Origin: Bacteroides sp. CAG:1060_57_27
GTDB taxonomy: Bacteria; Bacteroidota; Bacteroidia; Bacteroidales; UBA932
Length of the DNA stretch: 64,000 nt
Direction of reading: 5' to 3'
Assembly (NCBI GenBank): GCA_001915575.1
Contig: MNQT01000024.1
Location: forward strand, 1-64,000
Below the pieces are notes generated by a model. It was not told the DNA's origin. It saw nothing but the letters and a program-made list of their open reading frames with translations, and did not search any database. Numbering within the stretch: position 1 is the stretch's first letter; the number at the start of each line of letters is the position of its first letter. The position numbers were made by a program, and so were the translations under genes. Of the stretch, positions 33,111 to 41,149 are shown one piece after another.

Positions 33111-33984
33111 GGCTTCCGTATATCCTTTCTATGATGTCGTTGTCGACCCTCTCGTCGAACTTCCTCGCCCAGAAGTGCGGAACGCCCATGAGCAGGTCCC
33201 AGTCTCCGGAGCGGAAAGTCCACGGATGTCTGATGCTCTCGCCCCTCGACCAGTCTATGAAGCGCATGTTGCTTTCGTTGATCTCGTGCTCGTCGGTGGC
33301 TTCCCTGACATAGAGCCTGTCGCGGAATTCCGAGTTCCATACGAGGGTCGCGAGAAAGATCTCGTCGCAGGTGTTGGTATGTCTGAATACTTTCTCGAGC
33401 CAGTCTTCGCGCGACAGGACATAGTGTGCGAGTGCGTCAGTGATGCTGAACCACTGCGATGCGAAACGGAAGTCCACATCCCTGTTGATCTTGTAGTCGA
33501 CTGCCATCTGGAGTCCCTTGAATATGTTGTTCGCGAGGTTGGTCAGGAAGTATCCGGCTCCTTCGGGGAACAGCGTATAGTAGCTGAACCTCGACCTCGT
33601 GGTCTTCTTGAAGTTCCAGAAGTTCAGGAATTCCATTCCGCCGTGCGCGTCGAAGAACGCGTGTATCGTATCCTGGTCCTTGATAGGCAGGTCCATTCCC
33701 GACAGCAGGTGGTAGTAGTCGTACGGCCCGGCCTGCGTGGCCGTCTTCAGCAGCAGCAGTTCGGCCCTCATTATACTTACGCCGCCCCAGTGGACCTTCA
33801 GCCTCCTGTCCGTGAATGTCAGTCTTGAACTGCGGCAGGCGTCCTTCCACTGCGTCTCGTCGAAATCCGCCTTTCCGTCCACATGGACGAAGATGTCGTT
33901 CCTGGGGTCGTCCAGCAGCTCGAGGAGCTTGCGCAGCTGCCCGAAATTGGTGTGGGCAAGTATAAGGTAGGCATGACGTTTCAT
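33085..33984 (-). CDS. Core-2/I-branching-type glycosyltransferase (GT14)
   Basis: 299 residues. It begins KRHAYLILAHTNFGQLRKLLELLDDPRNDIFVHVDGKAD, the hallmark of the Branch family (beta-1,6-N-acetylglucosaminyltransferase and xylosyltransferase group), with YYHLLSGMDLPI and HTNTCDEIFLATLV further on. No signal or membrane anchor. It probably decorates a surface glycan, though it points against the other glycosyltransferase genes and has its own transcription or follows the frameshifted fimbrillin-like gene (35 nt upstream). A weak -7-like TATATTAG lies in that gap. Confidence 0.87.
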   Translation of the reverse strand: MKRHAYLILAHTNFGQLRKLLELLDDPRNDIFVHVDGKADFDETQWKDACRSSRLTFTDRRLKVHWGGVSIMRAELLLLKTATQAGPYDYYHLLSGMDLPIKDQDTIHAFFDAHGGMEFLNFWNFKKTTRSRFSYYTLFPEGAGYFLTNLANNIFKGLQMAVDYKINRDVDFRFASQWFSITDALAHYVLSREDWLEKVFRHTNTCDEIFLATLVWNSEFRDRLYVREATDEHEINESNMRFIDWSRGESIRHPWTFRSGDWDLLMGVPHFWARKFDERVDNDIIERIYGSLRDGKRPS

Positions 33985-34019
33985 CGCGTACTGTATTTAG
34001 ACCGCTAATATAGCGATAA

Positions 34020-35068
34020 TTATCTGAACTCGCAGTCTGCGCTGTCTTCGTCATAGACACTGATATGGCAGCTGACGGACGATGCCCGGCCGATTTCGGG
34101 AATGGGGAAGCTGAATCTTTCCTTCGTGCCCCTATAGTGCATTCCAGTTCAAGTTCTGTCCTGAACGCCGTTATCTCGTCCTCCCCGCTCTCGTTGGGGT
34201 AGCAGTCCAGCACTATCGAAAGTTCCTGGGTGAACATGCCTATGTCGTAAGGGAGCCCGACCCATTCTCCGTAGTCTATCATTTCCTGCGGCTGGTATGG
34301 CCCGTCGTTGAAGAGCTTTGCGCTGCCGTTGATGTTGCGCAGCCTCACGCGCGGCTCTTCGAGGAGCTCGTAGTCGTCCAGTCCGTTGCTGATGCTTTCC
34401 ACGCATATCCGGCTCAGCAGCGGCGTCAGTACAATTTCGTCCGGCTTCACTTCTACGGGCTCCCTTCCCGGCTTGTCAGTGAAGCCGGAAGGATGCCCCG
34501 CGATGTCCCGGACATGCACTATATCGTCGCTGATTTCGGATGAGACGAGCTTTTCTCCGAGTCGGCATGTGCCGCCCATTATTGGCATCTGAGGGTCGTC
34601 CTCGCCGAATTCGTAATATATCAGGTCGAGCGATGAATAGCGTGCTATGGCCGCGGGATTGAAGGCCTTCGGGCTGTTCGCCACGGCTGCCACTATCTTG
34701 GCTCCGTCGAGGCACCGGAACTCCACTTCCTCCGGATTCCCCTCGAAGTGCAGTATCCTGTCTACCGGCCTCCCTTCCGTGTCGTCGAAGATGAAGAGGT
34801 CGAGACAGCACCCGGAAGGAGCCGTACCGGCGATGCCTGCGTATCTTATTGCGAGCGTGCGCCATACGGTGTCCCTTGCCGGAAGCGGGGCGGGATCCGG
34901 CATGTCGTCGGGAACGGTCTTCCTGCACGAGTTAACCAGAAATACCGGCGATAAAAGCAAGCTGATTAGTGTAGTGTAGAGAATTTTCCGGTTACCGGGC
35001 AGAGTGCGCGGTGTCTGAGGCCGGGGATGATTTGGTTGCCGGTATTTCTGGCTCTCGAAGCATTTCAT
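34020..35068 (-). pseudogene. Fimbrillin/FimB-Mfa2-like lipoprotein gene with one-base frameshift
   Basis: The N terminus has a long basic leader, then a lipoprotein signal LYTTLISLLLSPVFLVNSC; the body (CLDLFIFDDTEGRPVDRIL..., IVAAVANSP...) resembles FimB/Mfa2-type fimbrial anchor proteins. The frame stays sensible to ECTIG near 34133. There a G4 run (34129-34132) is followed by nonsense in frame 0, while the next frame gives GTKERFSFPIPEIGRASS and then SVYDEDSADCEFR and a stop at 34020-34022. Adding one G makes exactly 350 codons. Unrepaired, the frame runs on into the GT14 gene to 33437. The start at 35068 is fixed by the promoter at 35114-35144. It may be a true mutation, phase variation or a sequencing error. 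Confidence 0.75.
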
Positions 35069-35113
35069 GTCGTTCAGTTTCAAGTTTCCGTTTGTGATGT
35101 CTTTGTCCGGAGG

Positions 35114-35144
35114 CAAATCTACTCCCCGTGCCCCGTCCTTCAAA
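35114..35144 (-). promoter_or_regulatory. Promoter of fimbrillin-like gene
   Basis: Minus-strand TTTG (35141-35144), 19-nt spacer, TAGATTTG (35114-35121): full consensus. It lies downstream of an in-frame ATG at 35161, which is therefore not the start; the next Met at 35068 is. Confidence 0.75.
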
Positions 35145-35242
35145 GCTTTGATAAAAAACATAAGTCCGTTTTTTACGAATCTTTCGTCTTTGAAGTTTCC
35201 TGCCTGTTTTTCTTGTCCGGTTTGAAGATTCCGGCGTATACG

Positions 35243-35273
35243 AAAAAAGGCCGGCTCTGAAGGCCGGTCCTTT
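35243..35273 (-). terminator. Terminator of nqr operon
   Basis: Minus-strand AAGGACCGGC pairs with GCCGGCCTT (one bulged A) around a 7-nt loop and is followed by TTTTTT; 20 nt after the nqrF stop. The + strand also ends in TTTT, so it may work both ways. Confidence 0.8.
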
Positions 35274-35293
35274 TCTGTATGCCGCTTCGCGGA

Positions 35294-36568
35294 TTAACCG
35301 CCGAAGTTGTCGTAGAGTATGTTCTCCTCGGGAACTCCGAGCGAGTCGAGCAGGTTGTTCACTGAAGCCACCATCATGGGAGGGCCGCACATGAAGTACT
35401 TGATGTCCTCGGGAGTCTCGTGGTCCTTGAGGTAGGTCTCGTACATCACCTGGTGCACGAAGCCGGGAGTATACTTGACTCCGGCAGCGTCTGCCGCAGG
35501 GTCGGGACGGTCGAGCGCGAGGTGGAACTTGAAGTTCGGGAATTCCTTCTCGATTTCCGCGAAGTCCTCGAGGTAGAATGCCTCCACGAGCGCGCGCGCT
35601 CCGTAGAAGAAGCTGACCTTGCGTCCTGTCTTGAGGGTCTTGAACAGGTGCATGATGTGGCTGCGCAGGGGAGCCATACCGGCACCGCCGCCGACGAAGA
35701 TGTATTCGAGGTTCTCGGGGTCGTTCTCGGGGAGCAGGAACTCTCCGTAGGGGCCGCTTATGACTACCTTGTCACCGGGCTTGCGCGTAAACACATACGA
35801 AGACGCGATTCCGGGAGGGACGGGCAGGAGCTTGGGACCCTGCTCTCTGGGTACGCTGCGGTCGAAAGGAGGAGTCGCGATACGCACGTTGAGCTTTATG
35901 ACATTCTTCTCGGCCGGATACGAGGCCATGGAGTATGCCCTTATCGTGGGCTCCGTGTTCACGCACTCGAGGTTGAAGAAGCCGTACTTCTCCCAGTCCT
36001 TCCTGTATTCCGGATCCACGTCGATGTCCTTGAAGTATACATGGAACGCAGGAATGTCGATCTGGATGTACTCGCCGCTCTTGAACTCGATATGCTCGCC
36101 TTCGGGCAGCCTTACGGTGAACTCCTTGATGAAGGTCGCCACGTTCTTGTTGGAGATTACCTCGCATTCGAGCTTCTTGACCGAAAGCGCGGACTCCGCG
36201 ACCTGTATCTTCAGGTTGTCCTTGACCTTGACCTGGCAGCCGAGGCGCCAGCCGTCCTTGATCTGCTTGCGGTTGAAGAATCCTACCTCGGTGGGAAGTA
36301 TCTCTCCGCCGCCCTCGAACACCTGTACCTTGCACTGGCCGCAGTTGGCCTTGCCGCCGCAGGCGGAGGGAAGGAAGATCTTCTCGTTCGCGAGCGTGGT
36401 CATCAGGCTGTTGCCGGGCGTCACGTCGAGAACCTTCTTGCCGTCGTTGATGTCTATCTTTATCGTGCCCTTGGGAGTGATCGCATCCTTGATTACAAGG
36501 AGCAGCACCACGAGGAACAGGGTGACGATTACGATTATCGCTACTGCAGAAAAAACTGTTGCACTCAT
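35294..36568 (-). CDS. nqrF: Na+-translocating NADH:quinone reductase subunit F
   Basis: 424 residues. The NADH-oxidising entry of the sodium pump. Order: one membrane helix (8-27), a 2Fe-2S ferredoxin domain with C70, C76, C79 and C111 (ACGGKANCGQC, LGC), an FAD domain with RAYSMASYP, and an NADH domain with GGGAGMAPLRSHI. All ligands are present. Last gene of the nqrABCDEF operon, 15 nt after nqrE, followed by a strong terminator. Confidence 0.97.
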   Translation of the reverse strand: MSATVFSAVAIIVIVTLFLVVLLLVIKDAITPKGTIKIDINDGKKVLDVTPGNSLMTTLANEKIFLPSACGGKANCGQCKVQVFEGGGEILPTEVGFFNRKQIKDGWRLGCQVKVKDNLKIQVAESALSVKKLECEVISNKNVATFIKEFTVRLPEGEHIEFKSGEYIQIDIPAFHVYFKDIDVDPEYRKDWEKYGFFNLECVNTEPTIRAYSMASYPAEKNVIKLNVRIATPPFDRSVPREQGPKLLPVPPGIASSYVFTRKPGDKVVISGPYGEFLLPENDPENLEYIFVGGGAGMAPLRSHIMHLFKTLKTGRKVSFFYGARALVEAFYLEDFAEIEKEFPNFKFHLALDRPDPAADAAGVKYTPGFVHQVMYETYLKDHETPEDIKYFMCGPPMMVASVNNLLDSLGVPEENILYDNFGG

Positions 36569-36583
36569 ATCTCTATCCTCCTG

Positions 36584-37198
36584 CTAAAGTTGAATTCCCA
36601 TGAAAATCATGAATGCAAGGCCCATGAGACCGACGGTGATGAAGGTCACGCCTATGCCCTTGAGGGGCTTGGGCACGTTGCAGTAGCTCATCTTCTCGCG
36701 TATCGCGGCGAGGCAGACTATGGCGAGGTACCAGCCTATTCCCGAACCGAGGGCGTAGGCTATGGACTCGCCGCAGTTCACGAAATCCCTCTGCTGCATG
36801 AAGAGAGAGCCTCCGAGGATCGCACAGTTAACGGCGATCAGAGGCAGGAAGATACCCAGCGACGAGTAGAGGTTGGGCATGAACTTTTCGACTATCATCT
36901 CGACGAGCTGGGTGAATGCTGCCACCACGGCGATGAAGATGATCAGGGCGAGGAAGCTGAGGTCCACGTCTGCGAACTGCGGGCCGAGCCAGGCGAGTGC
37001 GCCGGGCGTCAGCACATACTTGTTGAGCAGATAGTTGATGGGCAGGGTGAACACCAGCACGAAAATTACGGCGAGGCCGAGGCCGTTGGCTGTCTTGACA
37101 TTCTTCGATACCGCCAGATATGAGCACATACCGAGGAAGTATGAGAATATCATGTTGTCGATGAAGATCGACTTGATGAACAAATTTACGTATTCCAT
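36584..37198 (-). CDS. nqrE: Na+-NQR subunit E
   Basis: 204 residues, six membrane helices, homologous to NqrD in inverted topology. Family motifs: N-terminal [25 protein letters not shown], with the conserved Cys (C26) that together with NqrD holds the intramembrane iron centre, and [15 protein letters not shown]. In the nqr operon, 12 nt after nqrD. Confidence 0.96.
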   Translation of the reverse strand: MEYVNLFIKSIFIDNMIFSYFLGMCSYLAVSKNVKTANGLGLAVIFVLVFTLPINYLLNKYVLTPGALAWLGPQFADVDLSFLALIIFIAVVAAFTQLVEMIVEKFMPNLYSSLGIFLPLIAVNCAILGGSLFMQQRDFVNCGESIAYALGSGIGWYLAIVCLAAIREKMSYCNVPKPLKGIGVTFITVGLMGLAFMIFMGIQL

Positions 37199-37210
37199 AG
37201 GGCGTCGCTG

Positions 37211-37816
37211 TTATTTTTCCTGAAGATCCTTGTAGATTGCCCTGTGCACCCAGATTACGCAGCCGAGCAGTATCAGCGCGAAGGGCGGCAGGATCACGAG
37301 TCCGTTGGGCTCGTATCCGGCAGGGAGAACCTGCATTCCGAAGAGCGTGCCGCTTCCGAAGAGTTCGCGGAAGAATGCTACGACCACGAGGATGAGTCCG
37401 TAGCCCACGCCGTTGGCGAGGCCGTCAAGCAGCGAGGGAATGGGCTTGTTGCCGAGGGCGAAAGCCTCGATGCGGCCCATGACTATACAGTTGGTGATGA
37501 TGAGCCCGATGTATACCGAGAGCTGCTTCTCGACGGGATACATATAGGCTTTCAGCACCTGGTCGACCAGGATCACCATCAGCGCGACAACCACGAGCTG
37601 CACGATGATACGCACGCGGTTGGGAATAGAGTTCCTTATCAAGGAACATACGAGGCTGGACAATCCTGTCACGATGGTCACCGAAAGTGCCATAACGCAT
37701 GCGCCCTTGAGCTGTACGGTAACTGCGAGCGAAGAGCAGATACCGAGTATCAGCACGGCGATAGGGTTGTCCCTGAATATCGGATTGACGATTATTTCTT
37801 TCAATTTACTGTTCAT
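37211..37816 (-). CDS. nqrD: Na+-NQR subunit D
   Basis: 201 residues, six helices. It starts MNSKLKEIIVNPIFRDNPIAVLILGICSSLAVT, with the conserved intramembrane Cys (C27) paired with that of NqrE. The family-typical GLIITNCIVMGRIEAFA loop follows. Starts 3 nt after the nqrC stop. Confidence 0.96.
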   Translation of the reverse strand: MNSKLKEIIVNPIFRDNPIAVLILGICSSLAVTVQLKGACVMALSVTIVTGLSSLVCSLIRNSIPNRVRIIVQLVVVALMVILVDQVLKAYMYPVEKQLSVYIGLIITNCIVMGRIEAFALGNKPIPSLLDGLANGVGYGLILVVVAFFRELFGSGTLFGMQVLPAGYEPNGLVILPPFALILLGCVIWVHRAIYKDLQEK

Positions 37817-37819
37817 GGC

Positions 37820-38590
37820 TTATTCCTCCGTTGCTGTTGCGTCCTCTGCCGCAGAAGCAGCGGCCGCCTTGAGATAATTGCTGTAGGCTCCGACCCACAG
37901 GTCGATTCCGGTGTCGAGTCCGCGACAGGTCATGGTCGAACCGCTGATAGCGTCAACCGCATGGTTGTTGCTCTCGGGTGCGCCTCCCTTGATTATGTCG
38001 AAGGGATTGGCGGCATCGGCGAGATCGAAAGACTTGCCGATGAACTGGGCCTGGAATTCGGGATCGTCCTTGATCTTGGAACCGAGTCCCGGAGTCTCTC
38101 CGCTATGGTCGAAATATACTCCGAGTATGGTCTGGAAGTCGGTGTCGAGGGCTATGTATCCCCACACGGGACCCCACAGGCCGGCGCCGTAGATCGGAAT
38201 CACGGTCGCTCCGGACTTGAACCTGTAGACGGGAAGGGTAGCCTCGCCGTGGTTCTTGATGGCCACGTCCTGGGGCTTGAAGTTGTCCACGAGCTCGATG
38301 TTGTCCTTGTCGGTCTTGAGGTCGGACACCTTCTCTCCATCGAGGTTTACGGTGAAGGCCTCGGAGATGTTCTCCGAATACCTCACGAGGACATTGTCGT
38401 TGCCTATCTCCTGGAATTCATCCATGGTTCCGAGACCTGCGGCCACCATCATCTGGGACAGGGTCTCGGCCTTGATGTTGGCCGTCTGCATGGGCTTGAA
38501 CGCCATTGCGGCGACGGCGAGCACGGCAGCCACTACGACGACCACTATGGTCGTGTATATTATGGTATAGACGTTACTGTTCGTATTCAT
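37820..38590 (-). CDS. nqrC: Na+-NQR subunit C (covalent FMN)
   Basis: 256 residues. One N-terminal helix (about 9-30) and a periplasmic FMN domain. The flavinylation motif reads DAISGSTMT (213-221), with T219 as the expected FMN-linked residue; the usual Ala before it is Ser here, a mild deviation. No apbE flavin transferase is in this window, so it must lie elsewhere. The C-terminal AAAASAAEDATATEE tail is acidic. Confidence 0.95.
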   Translation of the reverse strand: MNTNSNVYTIIYTTIVVVVVAAVLAVAAMAFKPMQTANIKAETLSQMMVAAGLGTMDEFQEIGNDNVLVRYSENISEAFTVNLDGEKVSDLKTDKDNIELVDNFKPQDVAIKNHGEATLPVYRFKSGATVIPIYGAGLWGPVWGYIALDTDFQTILGVYFDHSGETPGLGSKIKDDPEFQAQFIGKSFDLADAANPFDIIKGGAPESNNHAVDAISGSTMTCRGLDTGIDLWVGAYSNYLKAAAASAAEDATATEE

Positions 38591-38593
38591 GGC

Positions 38594-39709
38594 TTATGCT
38601 GCTTTAAGTTTCTTGGCCCTGCGGGAAATGTGGGTATTGACCACGATATGGTCGATGAGCGGTGCGAAGGTATTCGCCAGCAGGATCGCGAGCATCATTC
38701 CTTCGACATAGCCGGGGTTGAAGAGCCTTACCATAAGGCAGAGCGCGCCGATGAGGAAACCGTAGATCCACTTGCCTGTCTCGGTCTGGGCCGAGGTCAC
38801 GGGGTCGGTGGCCATGAAGACTGCGCCGAAAGCGAAGCCGCCGTAGATGAGCTGCATGTAGCAGGGCATCTTGCTGACTCCAGCGAGGTCGCCGATGAAG
38901 CCGACGAGCAGGGCTCCGGCCACGGTGCCGGCCATAACCTTCCAGCTTGCCACGCCGGTCCAGATCAGGATTATCGCGCCGATGAGGATGGCGATTACCG
39001 AAGTCTCTCCGACAGAGCCGGGAACGGTTCCGATGAAGAGATCCCAGAATCCCGTACCGTACTGGGCGGGAGCGCCGTCAAGTGCGAGAGGGGTGGCTCC
39101 GGTGAAGCCGTCTACCACGGTGTCGGTCTTCCTGAGGCTGATCCAGCACTCCGATCCCGACATGTAGCTCGGGTAGGAGAAGAAGAGGAACGCACGGGTG
39201 AGCAGTGCGGGGTTCCAGATGTTCATTCCTGTGCCTCCGAACACTTCCTTGCCGAAGATCACGGCGAAGGCCACTGCCAGCGCCAGCATCCAGAGGGGAG
39301 TGTCGGCAGGGACGATCAGCGGGATGAAGAATCCCGATACGAGGAATCCCTCACTCACCTCCTCGCCCCTTATCTGGCTCGCGGCGAATTCGATGCCGAG
39401 ACCAACCACATATGATACTATGTAGAGGGGCAGTACCTTGAGGAAGCCGTACCAGAAGTTGCCGAGGATGTCGAGCCCGGTCTCGCCTATGGCGAGGCTG
39501 TGCTGGTAGCCGACGTTCCACATTCCGAACAGTGCTGCGGGCGCGGCGGCCACTATGACGATTATAAGTATGCGCTTGAGGTCTATTGCGTCACGCACAT
39601 GGGCTCCCTTGCGTGTCACGGTGCCCGGAACGTGGAGGAATGTCTCAAAAGCGTCGACCGTGGAGTGCAGCCAATGCAGCTTTCCGCCTTTTTCAAATAT
39701 CTTATTCAT
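38594..39709 (-). CDS. nqrB: Na+-NQR subunit B (covalent FMN, quinone site)
   Basis: 371 residues with about ten helices. FMN attachment motif DGFTGATPLA (200-209), with T206 as the expected linked residue. GKEVFGGTGMNIWNPALL is the conserved quinone/RBF-side loop. Slightly shorter than the Vibrio protein (about 415) but complete at both ends. It lies 6 nt after nqrA. Confidence 0.96.
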   Translation of the reverse strand: MNKIFEKGGKLHWLHSTVDAFETFLHVPGTVTRKGAHVRDAIDLKRILIIVIVAAAPAALFGMWNVGYQHSLAIGETGLDILGNFWYGFLKVLPLYIVSYVVGLGIEFAASQIRGEEVSEGFLVSGFFIPLIVPADTPLWMLALAVAFAVIFGKEVFGGTGMNIWNPALLTRAFLFFSYPSYMSGSECWISLRKTDTVVDGFTGATPLALDGAPAQYGTGFWDLFIGTVPGSVGETSVIAILIGAIILIWTGVASWKVMAGTVAGALLVGFIGDLAGVSKMPCYMQLIYGGFAFGAVFMATDPVTSAQTETGKWIYGFLIGALCLMVRLFNPGYVEGMMLAILLANTFAPLIDHIVVNTHISRRAKKLKAA

Positions 39710-39715
39710 ACTCTC

Positions 39716-41077
39716 TTAAGCCATTTCCTTCAGCATCGTGTCGATGCCGTTTGCAATCATTTCCTGGATGTTGTTCTTGCTGGGGTCGATGAACTCGCAT
39801 ACCGCAAGGTCTTCGGGAAGCACCTCGTAGATTCCGAACTGCTCCATCTTGTCGATGTCGCCGGCCAGGCAGGCCTTGGCGAGATAGACGGGGTAGATGT
39901 CCATCGGCAGCACCTTGGCGTAGTAGCCGTCGTTCATCAGGAACGCCCTCTGTCCTCCGTGGAGGTTGGTGTCCATGTCGTACTTCCTCCAGGGCATCAG
40001 CCAGGAGAAGTAGCTATGGTCGCGGCTGTACTGTTTGTAGCGTATGGGACGGGCCCATCCGAGCAGCTCCTTGTCGACACCCTCGCGTATCAGGGTGACC
40101 TGGCTGTCGTAGAATCCGAGATAGCCGTCGGCTCCGGCGTTGCTGCCTGCGAGGGCGTCACCGCTTACGAAGCGTATTCCCTCGGGCGCAGCACCGTAGA
40201 AGGGGGCGAGCTCCTTCATGGGCATGCCCGGCAGGGTCTCGACATACGAGGGCTGTATGGCCATGGGGCCGCATACGGCGACCTTCCTGCGCAGGTCGCA
40301 CCTGCCCTTGAGCAGGAGAGTTCCTATCGCTGCGAGTCCGGCAGGTGATACCGTCCATACGGTATCGCCCTTGCGGATAGGGGCTATATGGCTGATCTGC
40401 ACCCCGACGTTGCCGGCGGGATGCCTTCCCTTGAAGCAGTGGATCTCCACGTTCTGAAGTTTCGCGAATACGGAGCTTCCGGCAGTGTCGGCGCAGATTG
40501 ATACATGCACCTTTCCGTCGGTAAGCTTGCCGAGCGCGTTCACGGCAGCCTGGATCTCCTTCTCCTTGTCTGAGAAGCAGAATTCGCTGTCGGGAGCGAG
40601 GGGAGCCGTACTGAATGCGGAGACGAAGATGTCGCGGGGCCTGTCTTCAGGTTTTGCGACGATACCGTACGGACGCTGGATGATCCAGGGCCAGAGTCCG
40701 GCCTGGAGAATGGCCTGACGCACAGCGTCGGCGTCCATTCCGTCCACGTCCTTTGTTCCGAAGTCGACGCATTTCTGCTCGTCGTCAGCCTCGATGAGGA
40801 CTGCGAGCAGCTTGCGCTTGTCGCCCCTGACGAGTTCCTTCACGGTTCCGCTCACCGGAGACGTAAGGATGATGTCGGGGTTCTTTTTGTCTGCAATGAC
40901 CGGAGAGCCGCAGAGCACGGGGTCGCCTTCCTTGACCAGCAGGCGGGGCAGGAGCCCCTTGAAATCCGTAGGACAGACGGCGGCAATGCCCGGCGCAATC
41001 GTCTTGGAGACACGAAGTTCTGATTCTCCCGAGATGGGGATGTCCAGACCTTTTTTCAAAACGATGGTTGTTGACAT
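39716..41077 (-). CDS. nqrA: Na+-NQR subunit A
   Basis: 453 residues from MSTTIVLKKGLDIPISG. A cytoplasmic, Rnf C-like barrel-sandwich subunit without cofactor that supports quinone binding; FKGLLPRLLVKEGDPVLCGSPVI is the lipoyl-like hairpin. First gene of the six-gene operon, so the whole pump is encoded here. The frame is open far upstream but that sequence is antisense to uvrD. A likely -7 box is minus-strand TATCTTGC at about 41117-41124 (imperfect), in the 72-nt gap shared with uvrD. Confidence 0.95.
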   Translation of the reverse strand: MSTTIVLKKGLDIPISGESELRVSKTIAPGIAAVCPTDFKGLLPRLLVKEGDPVLCGSPVIADKKNPDIILTSPVSGTVKELVRGDKRKLLAVLIEADDEQKCVDFGTKDVDGMDADAVRQAILQAGLWPWIIQRPYGIVAKPEDRPRDIFVSAFSTAPLAPDSEFCFSDKEKEIQAAVNALGKLTDGKVHVSICADTAGSSVFAKLQNVEIHCFKGRHPAGNVGVQISHIAPIRKGDTVWTVSPAGLAAIGTLLLKGRCDLRRKVAVCGPMAIQPSYVETLPGMPMKELAPFYGAAPEGIRFVSGDALAGSNAGADGYLGFYDSQVTLIREGVDKELLGWARPIRYKQYSRDHSYFSWLMPWRKYDMDTNLHGGQRAFLMNDGYYAKVLPMDIYPVYLAKACLAGDIDKMEQFGIYEVLPEDLAVCEFIDPSKNNIQEMIANGIDTMLKEMA

Positions 41078-41149
41078 TGAATATGACGTTATTTGATTAG
41101 CAAATTGCGGTGCGCAAGATACACAATTTTTTCGTAATTTCGCGCCGCC

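Noticed and set aside
33437..34019. C-terminal continuation of the fimbrillin-like frame
   Set aside because: Same-strand overlap with the GT14 gene in another frame; the text becomes Arg/Pro/Gly-rich after the one-base shift.
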